Made by a program: the position numbers and the translations under genes
In this document: positions 10,564-20,249 of the stretch, one piece after another
How the letters are laid out: each line of letters opens with the position of its first letter
How positions within the stretch are numbered: position 1 is the stretch's first letter
Assembly (NCBI GenBank): GCA_026119935.1
Contig: JALRMH010000053.1
Coordinates: 124,001 to 188,000, forward strand
Origin: Endothia cerciana
Lineage: Eukaryota > Ascomycota > Sordariomycetes > Diaporthales > Cryphonectriaceae
Direction: 5' to 3'
Length of the DNA stretch: 64,000 bases
The notes under the pieces: model-generated
Database searches by the model: none
What the model was told of the DNA's origin: nothing
The model's input: only the letters and a program-made list of their open reading frames with translations

Positions 10564-11655
10564 TTACGTGAAACCAGAACACAGCCCCGAGAATCGTTCC
10601 CTTATAGACGAGTCAACGCAAGTCTGGACCATGCTCAACTCATACTGCTTCAGCCCAAGCTCATATTGTTTGACGCTGTACACCAAGCCCGCAACAGCAA
10701 TTGCCATGCTTGCTACTGTGAGAAGGCCTACTATCGCCGCGATCCAGAAGGTGAATGTTGACATGAAGTTTTCCCCCTCATCATCCAAGAACAATTGTTG
10801 CACCCCGAGTGGCGGACCCTGGGTGATTTGGTGAACGTCCGCCAGCCGGCCCCTCCAGTAGTGGTAGTCGTTGAGAAGTAGTTTTCTGGGACGACCGCAG
10901 AGTCCAAGACCATGGAAGGCAATGTTGTGTTTGGCTAGGAGTTTCTGAGTAGGGCCGTTTTGGAAAGGAAAGAGGAGGTTCAAAGTGTCGATGACCTCCT
11001 CGAATAGTTGTTCTGGTACTGGTAAGGTTCCTGTTCCGAAACGAATATGGTTATATGCCACAATTTTATGCTCGTATACTGTCAGGATCTTATGCCTCCA
11101 GTCGATCGAGAGATGGTTTGTCAAGTCATGGGTCCAATGAATGGAGAAGCCGTAATGGTTGGTTACGGAGGCGGCAGTCAAGTCGTCTGAGAGTTGCTGC
11201 TCAACTAACTTTGGCTGTCTTGGGCCCATGACGCTCTCATCAAAAAAGATTTTGATCGAGTTATCGAGCGCCTGTCGTTGACTCCACTCGGGAAGCCGAC
11301 TGCCTTGCGATGTTTGAGTTCCGACGCCAATGTTAAGCCAGAGGTTAATCGCACAACGCAGGGTTCTCAACAAGTGTTCTTCGCTAGAGTAGTTGCGCAA
11401 TTTGCCAACACATTCTATAGCGCGCTCCCTGGTGATACCATCCAGCTGGCGTAGCTCTTGGATAACATCGAGGATGTCTTCGGGGGCGTGGAGGGCAAAG
11501 ACATCAAGGTTTTCCGTGATAGTACGTAAGTCCGCTTCCACTTTGTCCAGGAGTCGGGAATATTGCTTGTGTGTTGACTGAAACTGCTTCTCGGAAATCG
11601 AAGGCCACAGGCTTTGGACAAAATGATAAGCCTTTCCTGGCCGCCGCAGAGCCAT
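10564..11655 (-). CDS. Orphan membrane-anchored protein
   Basis: One uninterrupted frame of 363 residues from the ATG at 11653-11655. The first two thirds are soluble and mixed helical, with charged stretches (residues about 20-95) and no catalytic motif that I recognise. Near residue 310 there is one strong transmembrane helix (FWIAAIVGLLTVASMAIAVA), followed by a short tail with two KQYEL repeats. Many ascomycetes encode proteins of this plan, a cytosolic head, one C-terminal membrane anchor and a short tail of the 'QYELSLAQ' type; their role is not known to me. It lies directly upstream of the kinase pseudogene on the same strand (160 bases between). I do not recognise a function. Confidence 0.65.
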   Translation of the reverse strand: MALRRPGKAYHFVQSLWPSISEKQFQSTHKQYSRLLDKVEADLRTITENLDVFALHAPEDILDVIQELRQLDGITRERAIECVGKLRNYSSEEHLLRTLRCAINLWLNIGVGTQTSQGSRLPEWSQRQALDNSIKIFFDESVMGPRQPKLVEQQLSDDLTAASVTNHYGFSIHWTHDLTNHLSIDWRHKILTVYEHKIVAYNHIRFGTGTLPVPEQLFEEVIDTLNLLFPFQNGPTQKLLAKHNIAFHGLGLCGRPRKLLLNDYHYWRGRLADVHQITQGPPLGVQQLFLDDEGENFMSTFTFWIAAIVGLLTVASMAIAVAGLVYSVKQYELGLKQYELSMVQTCVDSSIRERFSGLCSGFT

Positions 11656-12672
11656 GATTGTATGTTGATGACCTCCGGCTGTATGAAGAACCCGAGAGCA
11701 TAGCGGTTCTAATCGTGTTCCCAGGACCTACAGGTAATCAGGAAATAAGCTATAGCCAGATATAAAATGTGATTCAAGAAGATGTTCTGCATCTGAGCCC
11801 TTTCTGGATGTGCGTGCATTTGCGTTGCATTGCCGACACAAGTTCCGCCTAGCGATGGGAAATGCCCTGTCCGATACGAAGATCGGGCGGTGGCTGAGTC
11901 CCTGCACACCTGTCCTGCAGGTAAGTAGCTTTGGCAGATGATGTTCACATACACTACAGTTGTATCTTAGTACTGTCAGATGACCCATTTTTACATACAT
12001 ACCCATGCAGGTAACCACCAGAATCACAGAATCACGGCTGGATGGTGGCATTAGAATGGACTTTATGAGTCGACACTACACTTGGCTTATAAGAAAATGT
12101 TGAGAGGCTAATTGAAGCTTGAGTGAGGGCACAAAATCATTGGCATGATCTTGCTCGAGTTTTTAGATTGCCCAGGGAATGTCGCAATGTTAATTATACG
12201 TCTACATGCATTTACATAGCTTCACGACCACACGGTCCGCACCTGGCTGATATAGAGGGCTGAGTCGACACGTGGTCACTCCTAGCCTAAAATGATCCAC
12301 GAATGAATCCGAGCTAGCACATATCATCTGCGGATAGGTGAAATTTTTGCTGCGCCATTCATGCAGCCGGCCGCAAGCCCCGAATACATGATCAGTCTCC
12401 TCAAGTTGCAGCCGACGGAGAGGAGCTTCGTGGCTTTGACTCCCTCCATGCTTCTGAAATTCTAGCCCCCGAGCTGCGTGGTGGGAATGGCTGTTTAAAT
12501 ACACAGCTAAGCATTATTCTCAGGATTGACGCCGGCACGAAAAACAAGAATCCGGGAGGCCGAACTGGGGACAATACGTGTCTTATCACTTCTGACGACT
12601 TCCTTCTCGAACTTTGCGCAACACACCTGGACATGCTGCAGACTTCAGGTGGTTTCTCGCAACCAGCTTCTG
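11656..12672. other. Divergent intergenic region
   Basis: This sits between the start of the minus-strand orphan membrane gene and the plus-strand protease-like/NDT80 gene, so it should carry both promoters. It is AT-richer than the flanking genes. The open frame of the downstream gene extends back to 12526 but without an ATG. No other feature seen. Confidence 0.5.
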
Positions 12673-15600
12673 ATGACCATGCCCCAGGGGAGAAAGTGGT
12701 TCCAACCCAAGAACTGGCGCATCAAACCAGACGCCAGACTTGACACCGTTCTGGCGTGTACCATTTTGCTTGGGAGTTCTGACTGCAAACAGCCTGGCCC
12801 CACCACTCGTCGACCTCACCTCGAGGAGATTCAGCCCCGGAATGACGCAGTGAATGGCCATCATCAATCGCCAGGGGTGACGGGGTCGGGTGAGCAAGAT
12901 AATCTCCATCATTCTGGGAAACTCCAGATCTCGGTGGACTACGACACTCCCATGCCTACGTCTCCCGATGGATTTGACCATCCCGGAAGCCAATGCACCT
13001 CCAACCTACACCAGAATACAGGCGAAGTGCCTAAAGACGGCACGGATTTAGCGACTGCCAACAATAGAGTGCTCACTCGAACCGCATCCATAGGGTTTGA
13101 TGTGGATCAAAATAAAGCAGAGCCATCCTATTATATGAATGTCGAACAAGAACCATCGTCGAGCACTGGAACAGACACGTCTCATGATACCAGCCACAGC
13201 CAATCGGTGACAAGCGGCGAAGCAACGGTCATTTCATCAAACTCGGAAGAATTCCCAACCTGCTCCTTTACATCCTCGCACACGTCGAATGATCATCTCT
13301 CACAACTCGCAAGCCCAGATTCGGACGAGGTTTTGATTGATCTCTTGAGTACATCCAAAGAGATAGTATATCCTTTCAAGAATGTGCCCGGCCTATTTGT
13401 CGGTCTGGAACACAAAATCGAGCCACCGGTAGCCCAAAAGGAGCATTGGAAGAATCAAGTTGAATCAAGGTTATGGCTCGACATTCAACAATTTCAAGAA
13501 AGGTACAAGCGCGTGAGGAATGGGCGTCTTGAGACCCCAGACCTCACTATCGAGCTCCGGATGTCAGGATACGCATCCGTGGATGGCACAAAGGTCCTTT
13601 TGGCTCCCAGAATTTGGTTTTTGTATGACCACAAGCGTTGGGAAAAGAAGGATCGCAAATTTGTTGACGAAATTGAATGGCTATACGGAGAGGGCTTTGG
13701 ATCACCTGAGGTCCACAAAGGCTGCCCGAAGTTCGCAAGCCTGCTGGTTCCGGCTGAGGCCCTGCAGCTGTCGGTCCAACAAGCTTACCTTATTCCTGGG
13801 GACGTCGAACTGTTCATACATGTCGAGGAACCAAGTTCGAGTACAGCTTGCGGGCTGCTTTGCTGCTTCACTCTCATTAAGAATGGCGAGGTTCAGTCAC
13901 AAAGTATCTCACGGATTGGTGGTTTGCTTAACCTCGACGACAAATCCTCTGCAATCACTACCGCCCACGGGTTTCTGGAAGAGCTATTCCATGGACTGGT
14001 ATCGAACCGGGCTCTTTGGGAAGACAGCAAGGAAAGAGCAGTTTCAGATGGCAGCTACGCGGTTCATTCCGCAGAAGCCTGCTCCGATTCCGACGTTTCA
14101 AGCTCGGAAGAAGATGAAATTGACGGGATCGATGGGAACCCAGATCTCACACGCCGCAAAGCCTTACTTGGAGAGTTTGACCCTGAGATTCTTGCCACAA
14201 TATCGTGGACTCAGATTTCCCCCTCATCAATTGAAGAGACTTGTTTCCTGGGAGCAGGTGGCAGGAACATCGAAGAATGGATACAACAGGCCGGATCTGA
14301 AAGGCGAATCACGAAGGCGGAAACCTGGGCTCGGATGTCTGAAAGCGACAGTTCTGCAGGACTTCGAGAACAAGCTGAGACTGGTGACTTCTCTTTTCTA
14401 GCACTCCCGAGTCGGGACAAGCTTTACAATTACTATGATGGGAACAGTCAGGAAATCATGCCAAGAGAGATGGTCATATACAGGCTAGCGGAGCCAGAAG
14501 AGCTTACAGCAGGTCATGTAGACTTGCTCTTGCGGCCGCACAGCTCCGCAAAGGGAACGCTTTCGGCTGACGTGGTATTCTTCAGCCGCTATGGCGTTCT
14601 TATTCGTGCTTCTAAGATCGTTATCGAAGCACCACTCGGTGAGTTCATTACACTCCAATCTCCTGCGCCATCAAGGCTATGCCTGACCATTGATGCAGCT
14701 CAAGGCTGTTCAGGTACATGGGTTGTCCGCAACGGGATACTGTTTGGAATAGTCATCGCCTCATATGAAGATGAGCCCTTGGCTTTGATGATCTCATCGC
14801 AAGACTTAGTTCAAAGTGTCATGAAGGCTTTCCCTCATGTTTCGAGTCTAAGCCTTCCCGACACGGCGAAGAGACATGCAGAGGTTGGCCCCAACGGTCA
14901 CAATCTCTCAGCTACAGGAACAGCGAGTTCACCTCCGAACTACATGCACAACGAGATGGGAGATATGGACTCTCAGACAACTAGCAGCATCAACTTACCA
15001 GCGCATGGACATGGGTATCTCAAAACTATGTCCATCGATGAGAGTCATGATAGAGAATCTCCAACGGCTACCGATCTGACCTCAGCTCATGGGTCAGCTC
15101 GATCTACTCGCGAACTCTCTATTCTAGCACCTAAGCCTTATCTAACCCTCTTGCTAAGGTCGAAGCAACAACAAAACACACTGCCGGTGTATGAGACTCT
15201 TATACTGAGAAAGTTGGTCTACAAGATGGATCCTAGAACACCTTTGACCCTATCCATAAATGCCGTGATCGACAAAGGCTTCTTCATGGCAGACTATGAA
15301 TGGACATGCTACCGACGAAACTACTTCTCATGCATCTGCTCATACAATATCAAGCCGCAAGTCGTCGATTCCCCTATCCAACTCATCGATCCACTGTCAC
15401 ATGAAAGATTGGAAGTCCGAGGATTGGCTATTGGTATCTCAGCAACCACTGCAGATGACAGTCAACAGGTCATCGAACTTGTTCAGCACGCCCCTAAGCG
15501 CGACAAGGGCCCTATTTCTCCTCCAGAGAAGATCAGATTAGATCCGAACCTGCAGGCTCCTTGGGAAAAGCCAGTTGCCGCTCATCAAGAGTCGTGTTCC

Positions 15601-16062
15601 CTGCCCACGGGGCAATCAACGTTACCGACAGAGCATGTGTTCGAGCGAATTCAGTTCAAACAAGCTACAGCAAATAACGGGAAGAGGAGAGCGGCACAGC
15701 AGTACTATCGACTGGTGTTGGAGCTGTTTGCAGTCATCGACGGTGAAGGTGGAAATGACCAATTTATTCCAGTCGCTCGCGCGGAGTCGGCAAAATTGAT
15801 TGTACGTGGAAGATCGCCGGGTCACTACCAGAGCGAGAGAAAGACAGACAACCAGGCCGGGGGCCCGGCCGGAAAGTATGGTGGCCACGGATCTTATACG
15901 ACTGTCTCTGGAGGTGGTTACGAAGGCTATGGCGAAGGATCGATTTCTCATTTCCCCAGGCATACCGACACGGTCCCCGTGGAGCCAGTGCTCGGTTCGG
16001 AAGATCGGAAAGAGACCCGTGAGCCACGAGAAGTATCAGTACTCTCCCAGGACTGTTATTGA
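12673..16062 (+). CDS. Chymotrypsin-like domain fused to NDT80/PhoG DNA-binding domain
   Basis: A single intronless frame of 1129 residues; the ATG at 12673 is the first in frame, and another at 12679 is equally possible. Residues about 260-720 look like a chymotrypsin-fold module common in fungal proteins: AITTAHGFLEEL near residue 430 supplies the histidine motif and AQGCSGTWVV near 678 the nucleophile serine motif, followed by ILFGIVIAS. A low-complexity linker leads to a clear NDT80/PhoG domain from about 818: DKGFFMADYEWTCYRRNYFS near 913, IELVQHAPKRDKGP, FERIQFKQATANNGKRRAAQ, and KLIVRGRSPGHYQSER near 1040. The C-terminal tail is Gly/Ser-rich. NDT80 and Neurospora VIB-1 are transcription factors, VIB-1 being tied to heterokaryon incompatibility and proteases. 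I infer a membrane-free regulator in which a protease-like domain is attached to the DNA binder; whether the protease part is active is unknown. Confidence 0.85.
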   Translation: MTMPQGRKWFQPKNWRIKPDARLDTVLACTILLGSSDCKQPGPTTRRPHLEEIQPRNDAVNGHHQSPGVTGSGEQDNLHHSGKLQISVDYDTPMPTSPDGFDHPGSQCTSNLHQNTGEVPKDGTDLATANNRVLTRTASIGFDVDQNKAEPSYYMNVEQEPSSSTGTDTSHDTSHSQSVTSGEATVISSNSEEFPTCSFTSSHTSNDHLSQLASPDSDEVLIDLLSTSKEIVYPFKNVPGLFVGLEHKIEPPVAQKEHWKNQVESRLWLDIQQFQERYKRVRNGRLETPDLTIELRMSGYASVDGTKVLLAPRIWFLYDHKRWEKKDRKFVDEIEWLYGEGFGSPEVHKGCPKFASLLVPAEALQLSVQQAYLIPGDVELFIHVEEPSSSTACGLLCCFTLIKNGEVQSQSISRIGGLLNLDDKSSAITTAHGFLEELFHGLVSNRALWEDSKERAVSDGSYAVHSAEACSDSDVSSSEEDEIDGIDGNPDLTRRKALLGEFDPEILATISWTQISPSSIEETCFLGAGGRNIEEWIQQAGSERRITKAETWARMSESDSSAGLREQAETGDFSFLALPSRDKLYNYYDGNSQEIMPREMVIYRLAEPEELTAGHVDLLLRPHSSAKGTLSADVVFFSRYGVLIRASKIVIEAPLGEFITLQSPAPSRLCLTIDAAQGCSGTWVVRNGILFGIVIASYEDEPLALMISSQDLVQSVMKAFPHVSSLSLPDTAKRHAEVGPNGHNLSATGTASSPPNYMHNEMGDMDSQTTSSINLPAHGHGYLKTMSIDESHDRESPTATDLTSAHGSARSTRELSILAPKPYLTLLLRSKQQQNTLPVYETLILRKLVYKMDPRTPLTLSINAVIDKGFFMADYEWTCYRRNYFSCICSYNIKPQVVDSPIQLIDPLSHERLEVRGLAIGISATTADDSQQVIELVQHAPKRDKGPISPPEKIRLDPNLQAPWEKPVAAHQESCSLPTGQSTLPTEHVFERIQFKQATANNGKRRAAQQYYRLVLELFAVIDGEGGNDQFIPVARAESAKLIVRGRSPGHYQSERKTDNQAGGPAGKYGGHGSYTTVSGGGYEGYGEGSISHFPRHTDTVPVEPVLGSEDRKETREPREVSVLSQDCY

Positions 16063-17432
16063 GCCTCGGGCGGTCGAGCGAGGCATTCCATTATCCACCG
16101 ACTGGCGCTGGGGATAGGAGTCTGCAAAGCCTGGGTAACGGATTCATTCTCAAGCCGAAGCTTCGCACTAGGCCTTTGGTTTCTCACGAGGCGCTGAGTT
16201 CGAGTGTTCACTTTTCCTTCCATGATTCTTGATGGAACAGCTGGATGTCTACGATTCCGATGGTGAGATGGACTCGAGTGAGCAATCTATCATGACAGTT
16301 AATTGTTCGACCTGACGTGACTTCAACCTGATCGGTTTTCTACAGCAATAAGAAAACAGGTGTCGTCTTCTGCATCCGTGGTGAGCGGAGGCTAGGGCAC
16401 GTCAGTATCAATCAAAGTTCTAGCATGAAAGTATTCTGTTCTTTCTTATATGCGTATCACCAAACTTCCTCTACAGTCAAACTAAAGCTAGAAGGAGTGA
16501 CCAACCCTATCCAACTGGGAATAAACTGTTGTCTATATACTGCTATGGAGAAGCTGATCGCGCACAGCTTGTGAAGAGGATGCAGGGCGGGAAGCAACCA
16601 TTCATGAAGCGTAGATGCATATATGTGTGTGTTTGGGGGGTCTCGCCTAGAGCTCATATGAGCTAGAGACATTCACATTCTCGCCACCTATTCAGGAAAT
16701 AGGCTGACTACATCGTATGTTCAACGCCTCCGTTCGCCCATTTACCATTTTCCACTTCCCGCTTTCCGGTTTTCCCTATCTACTTCCTAGAGAGGAAAAG
16801 CAAGCAATAAAGGAAGGAAGGCCATGAGAAACGAGAACACTTCCATTGTTTTTCCCGAACCGCCAGCACATACTAATTGGCTCCGTGCTGTCCGCATCCT
16901 CTACTCAATATTGGCTACACCACATGCAAGCGGGCTGTATATAACTGCCTAGTTAAGAATTATACCCGGGTACCTATATAGGTTTCGGTATTGTGGTTTT
17001 CTGTGAACCCCGGAGCCCGGATTTCGATGCCGAAGGTCGGGTGTCATCACAACTATTGCCGATGTTCCCATGCATCAACCTTCAGTCTAAATATTCTGCT
17101 TGTGGCCCCATACATAGCATCTAGTATCCAGTTCAGGAAGCTGCTCGAGCCGGATTACCGATTTCAAGATGCAGCTACCGTCTTGGGATGTGTAGACCAT
17201 CCAGAGTTAGGAAGGCCTCTTGACTTGTCAATACACACTTCCTTTCAAATGTGGGCCTTTCATCGACTATCCTCCTGATTTGCAGATTGCAGAATTACTT
17301 ATAGCTTAGATTTCGCTGATCCATCTCCTGAACTCATCATCCGCTCTGTAGTTCGTTCTCGATCTCCTCTCCCGAATAGAACCACTTCGTTGGAACCGTT
17401 GCGCCTCTAGTCCAGCTTTGTCGACCGCCAAG
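16063..17432. other. Intergenic, promoter of the G1 peptidase gene
   Basis: Contains the 3' flank of the NDT80 fusion gene and the upstream region of the peptidase gene. TATA-like runs occur at about 16937-16943 and 16973-16980, and the 100 bases before the start are pyrimidine-rich, as usual in fungal promoters. Small frames on either strand look non-coding. Confidence 0.45.
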
Positions 17433-18337
17433 ATGAGGTTCACCACCGTCGCCAGTGGCCTGCTCCTCGCCGGCAGTGCTATTGCTGCACCAGCCACCCG
17501 ATCCGAGAAGATGGCAAAGAGTCGGGCTGCCCGCCGCCACTCGAACCCGATCAAAAAAATTGATGCACCGGCCGATCAAGCTACCAACGACACAATGGTT
17601 TCATACTCTACCAACTGGTCCGGAGCCGTTCTTGTCGGAACTGGATACACTGGTGTCACTGCCCAGTTCACTGTGCCAACTCCTTCCTCCACTGGATCCG
17701 GAGCTGCCTGGGTTGGTATCGATGGAGATACGTGCTGTATGTGATCCCTTTCGCCCCTTTCAAATCGTCATGTAGATCTTGGGTGATCAAACCAACATCC
17801 CCGATATGTCTGGACTCCTTTCAACTTCTCCTGAACCTCTGGGCCATATCCTGACCGGGTCAAACAGCCACTTCGATCCTTCAAACTGGTGTCTCGTGGA
17901 CCAAGTCTGCCCTCACCACCACCTACGACGCCTGGTATGAGTGGTACCCCCACGCCTCCATTGACTTCAGCGGCATCACCATCTCGGCCGGAGACTCTAT
18001 CCAGGCCACCGTTGAGGCCACCAGCCTGAGGGCCGGGACCGCCACCATCGAAAACCTGACCACCGGTGACTCCGTCACGCACACCTTCACGGTCGAGACG
18101 GCTGAGCTGTGTGAGTACAACGCCGAGTGGATCGTCGAGGACTTCGAGGAGGGCGGCTCCCTTGTCACCTTCGCAGACTACGGCTCCGTTGAGTTCACCG
18201 ACTGCGAGGCTACCCAGGACGGCGAGACGGTCGACGTCTCTGGCTCCACTATCATCGATATGCGCTCGGGTCTCCTTGCTAGTGTTGAGTCCAGCTGCAC
18301 TGCGTCTGGCTCCACCGTCAGTTGCACCTATGGTTAA
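17433..18337 (+). CDS. Secreted glutamic peptidase, family G1 (eqolisin)
   Basis: Exons 17433-17736 and 17868-18337, with a 131-base GT-AG intron; phases agree and give 257 residues. The start ATG has a good context (GCCAAGATGA). A signal peptide (residues 1-19, ending AIAA) is followed by a short basic propeptide. The mature part shows the G1 hallmarks in order: STNWSGAV, VTAQFTVP, AAWVGIDGDTC, ILQTGVSW, YEWYPHAS and AEWIVEDFEEGG. The family uses a Gln/Glu pair; the Gln in the TAQF strand and the Glu in AEWIVEDF are both present. Eqolisins are secreted acid proteases that work at low pH outside the cell. The protein is of normal length and looks intact. Confidence 0.93.
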
Positions 18338-18914
18338 AGGGGCCCCTGTCCTCTTCATACATCTGTTGCGGAAAGAAAATGGGCGCGCAACGTTGACAAA
18401 ACAACGCATAGTTTCTATGCAAATGCGTGGCAGAGGTTCTGTGGGGGTGTGATTATTCAATTCTGTGTCGTTATATTAACGTGGCGATGGGCTTGAGTTA
18501 TTTTAGATCAGTATCTTTGGATAACTATGATGAAAATCGACACTCCATATAAAAACAATCCGTGTGGATTCGACGGACTGAATCGTCGGTCCGAGGCGGA
18601 CCGGGCGATTGAGGGCACCCGGGCCGTCGCCGGGTGCAATCGGCCCGTGGATAAGCTGATAAGGAGTGCCCTTAGCTAAGCCAGCCAGTCTGAAAGACTG
18701 GCTGATCTGAATAGTTTCCTTTCAAACAACAATCAACGAACGAATCACCTACTACTGTCTACGAACTGCAGTACTGCTTCCAAAGAGTGACCTACCAACA
18801 GTCCGAGACCTTTTAACTGATTAATTATAATGAAGAGGTTAGTTATTATATACAAAGACAGATAGATAGATGTAAGGGAAAGAAAGAGAAGAGAAGAGAA
18901 AAGAAGTAAAAAGT
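18338..18914. other. Interval between peptidase gene and tRNA-Ser
   Basis: Holds the 3' flank of the peptidase gene, a cluster of hairpins (18570-18704) and an AT/GA-rich run (about 18820-18910) that gives the terminator-side flank of the minus-strand tRNA. No coding frame is credible. Confidence 0.5.
18570..18704. repeat. Cluster of DNA hairpins, possible short element
   Basis: Two clear hairpins lie close together. At 18606-18642 CGATTG and CACCCGG (split by AGGG) pair with CCGGGTG and CAATCG around a seven-base loop. At 18682-18704 CAGCCAGTCT pairs perfectly with AGACTGGCTG around a three-base loop. A weaker one (GGAC/GTCC) lies at about 18574-18592. The block is GC-rich within an AT-rich interval. 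It could be a miniature transposable element or a structured RNA; the sequence alone does not decide. Confidence 0.45.
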
Positions 18915-19019
18915 CGACGCAGGCACGATTCGAACGTGCGCCTCCGAAGAGATTTGATTGCTTGGTTATTTCGAAATGAAATTCGAGTCAAACGCATTAG
19001 ACCTCTCTGCCACTGCGCC
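18915..19019 (-). tRNA. trnS-CGA: tRNA-Ser(CGA) with a 23-base intron
   Basis: On the minus strand the 105-base gene folds as a serine tRNA: acceptor GGCGCAG/CTGCGTC with discriminator G, D-stem GCA/TGC, anticodon stem TTTGA/TCAAA with anticodon CGA, a long variable arm CTC-TTCG-GAG, and T-arm GCACG-TTCGAAT-CGTGC. The intron (18981-18959) sits one base after the anticodon, the standard place for eukaryotic tRNA introns. Mature length is 82 without CCA. An oligo-T stretch for Pol III termination follows shortly (plus-strand A-runs at 18908-18912). Confidence 0.95.
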
Positions 19020-20249
19020 TATATGGTGATTAAATTAGCTACAGAATGTGGGTCTATATGGCCCAATCCAAGACGGCAGCTGAATGGGCTCGTATGGACC
19101 CGGTGGGATTGGGGGCCTCCCTGGGCTCGGGTCTTTCGAGACATCCGGGTAGGCGTCACCTCAGGAATAACAGAGATGCGGGGGGTTACGAGGGCACGGA
19201 CATTCCCCTGGCACGCCTGGGTACCTTCCTGGGTACTGTACAATGAATGGTACTTGGGGGCGCCCAGGCGGACCAGGCTACCCCGCATGTCGGGCGCCCC
19301 TCGGCTCCAACAGTTCAATGCCACCCCCCTGTCGCTGTAGCGGTCCATCAATGAGATGCCGAGGAAGACCAGAGCCTTCTCCAAGCCTAGCCCAGAAGGG
19401 GGGATCAAAGGGGGGACCAGGGCACTAAGGTCAGGGCCCATGAATCTCCGCAGTGCCGTAAGCCTGTGCAACGTCGCAAGGCCAGGGCCGAGGCATCCTG
19501 GCCCGAATCGGGGCGACCAAGGCGCTGGGGGATGTATCCCATTCGATGGTCGACGGAGTGACAAGCCCTTGTCAGAGGCTTGGCCCAAGGTCGGAGGCGA
19601 GGCCGGACGGGCAGGCTAGGCAGGGAGAGAGGATCTACCAGTACTGGTACCGTGGTAGGTTGGGCCGTTGAATTGGCACAGGGCGGCGTGCGGTCAGAAA
19701 GCAGAGCGTGATGGACCCCTGGACCGTCCGTACTGGGCACCCGCTGCCGGCGCGGTGCTAGGGCTGGGGGCCTTGCTCCGGTACGAGAACGAGCCTCCAG
19801 ACGCCATCGTGACTCGATCTCACTTTCAAGTGGGCTTGTGACCGCGACCTGTCCCTTTCCCGAGCTTGATCCTGCCCTCTCCTGCCTCGTCCTTTTCATA
19901 CCTGCGCCCCTCCCCCCGAACGTCTATGAGAGGGCAAATCATCGTCTCCCCCCCAGCTTCTCCTGAACTGACCCCAGAAACCCCATCGAATCCCATCCCA
20001 CCCCACCCCACCCCACCCCGCGGGCTCGAGAGGGATCCACAGGGCGTCTGCCTTCGTCGCACGACCCCAAATCCGAAGACTGGGCCCCCCGCAGTGTCAG
20101 TCAGGAAGGGCGGCGGGAAGCGCTGCCGTCAGGTCGAGAAAGTCACATCTCGTCCCAAGAATGCGTAATGGTTGAACATTGTTGAGGAAACAGGAACATC
20201 CGGGAGCTGGGATCGAAGACGGTCTGAAAATTCTGGAGAGTCTAGGAGG
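19020..20249. other. Intergenic, upstream of the first Zn2Cys6 gene
   Basis: A GC-rich region with overlapping frames on both strands, none recognisable. A CCCCA tandem run at about 19991-20020 has five C-runs, so the minus strand could form a G-quadruplex about 230 bases before the regulator start. The rest is probably promoter and 5' leader. Confidence 0.45.

Noticed and set aside
16457..16672. Small minus-strand frame of 71 codons
   Set aside because: No signal peptide, motif or conservation signal; falls in the peptidase promoter region.
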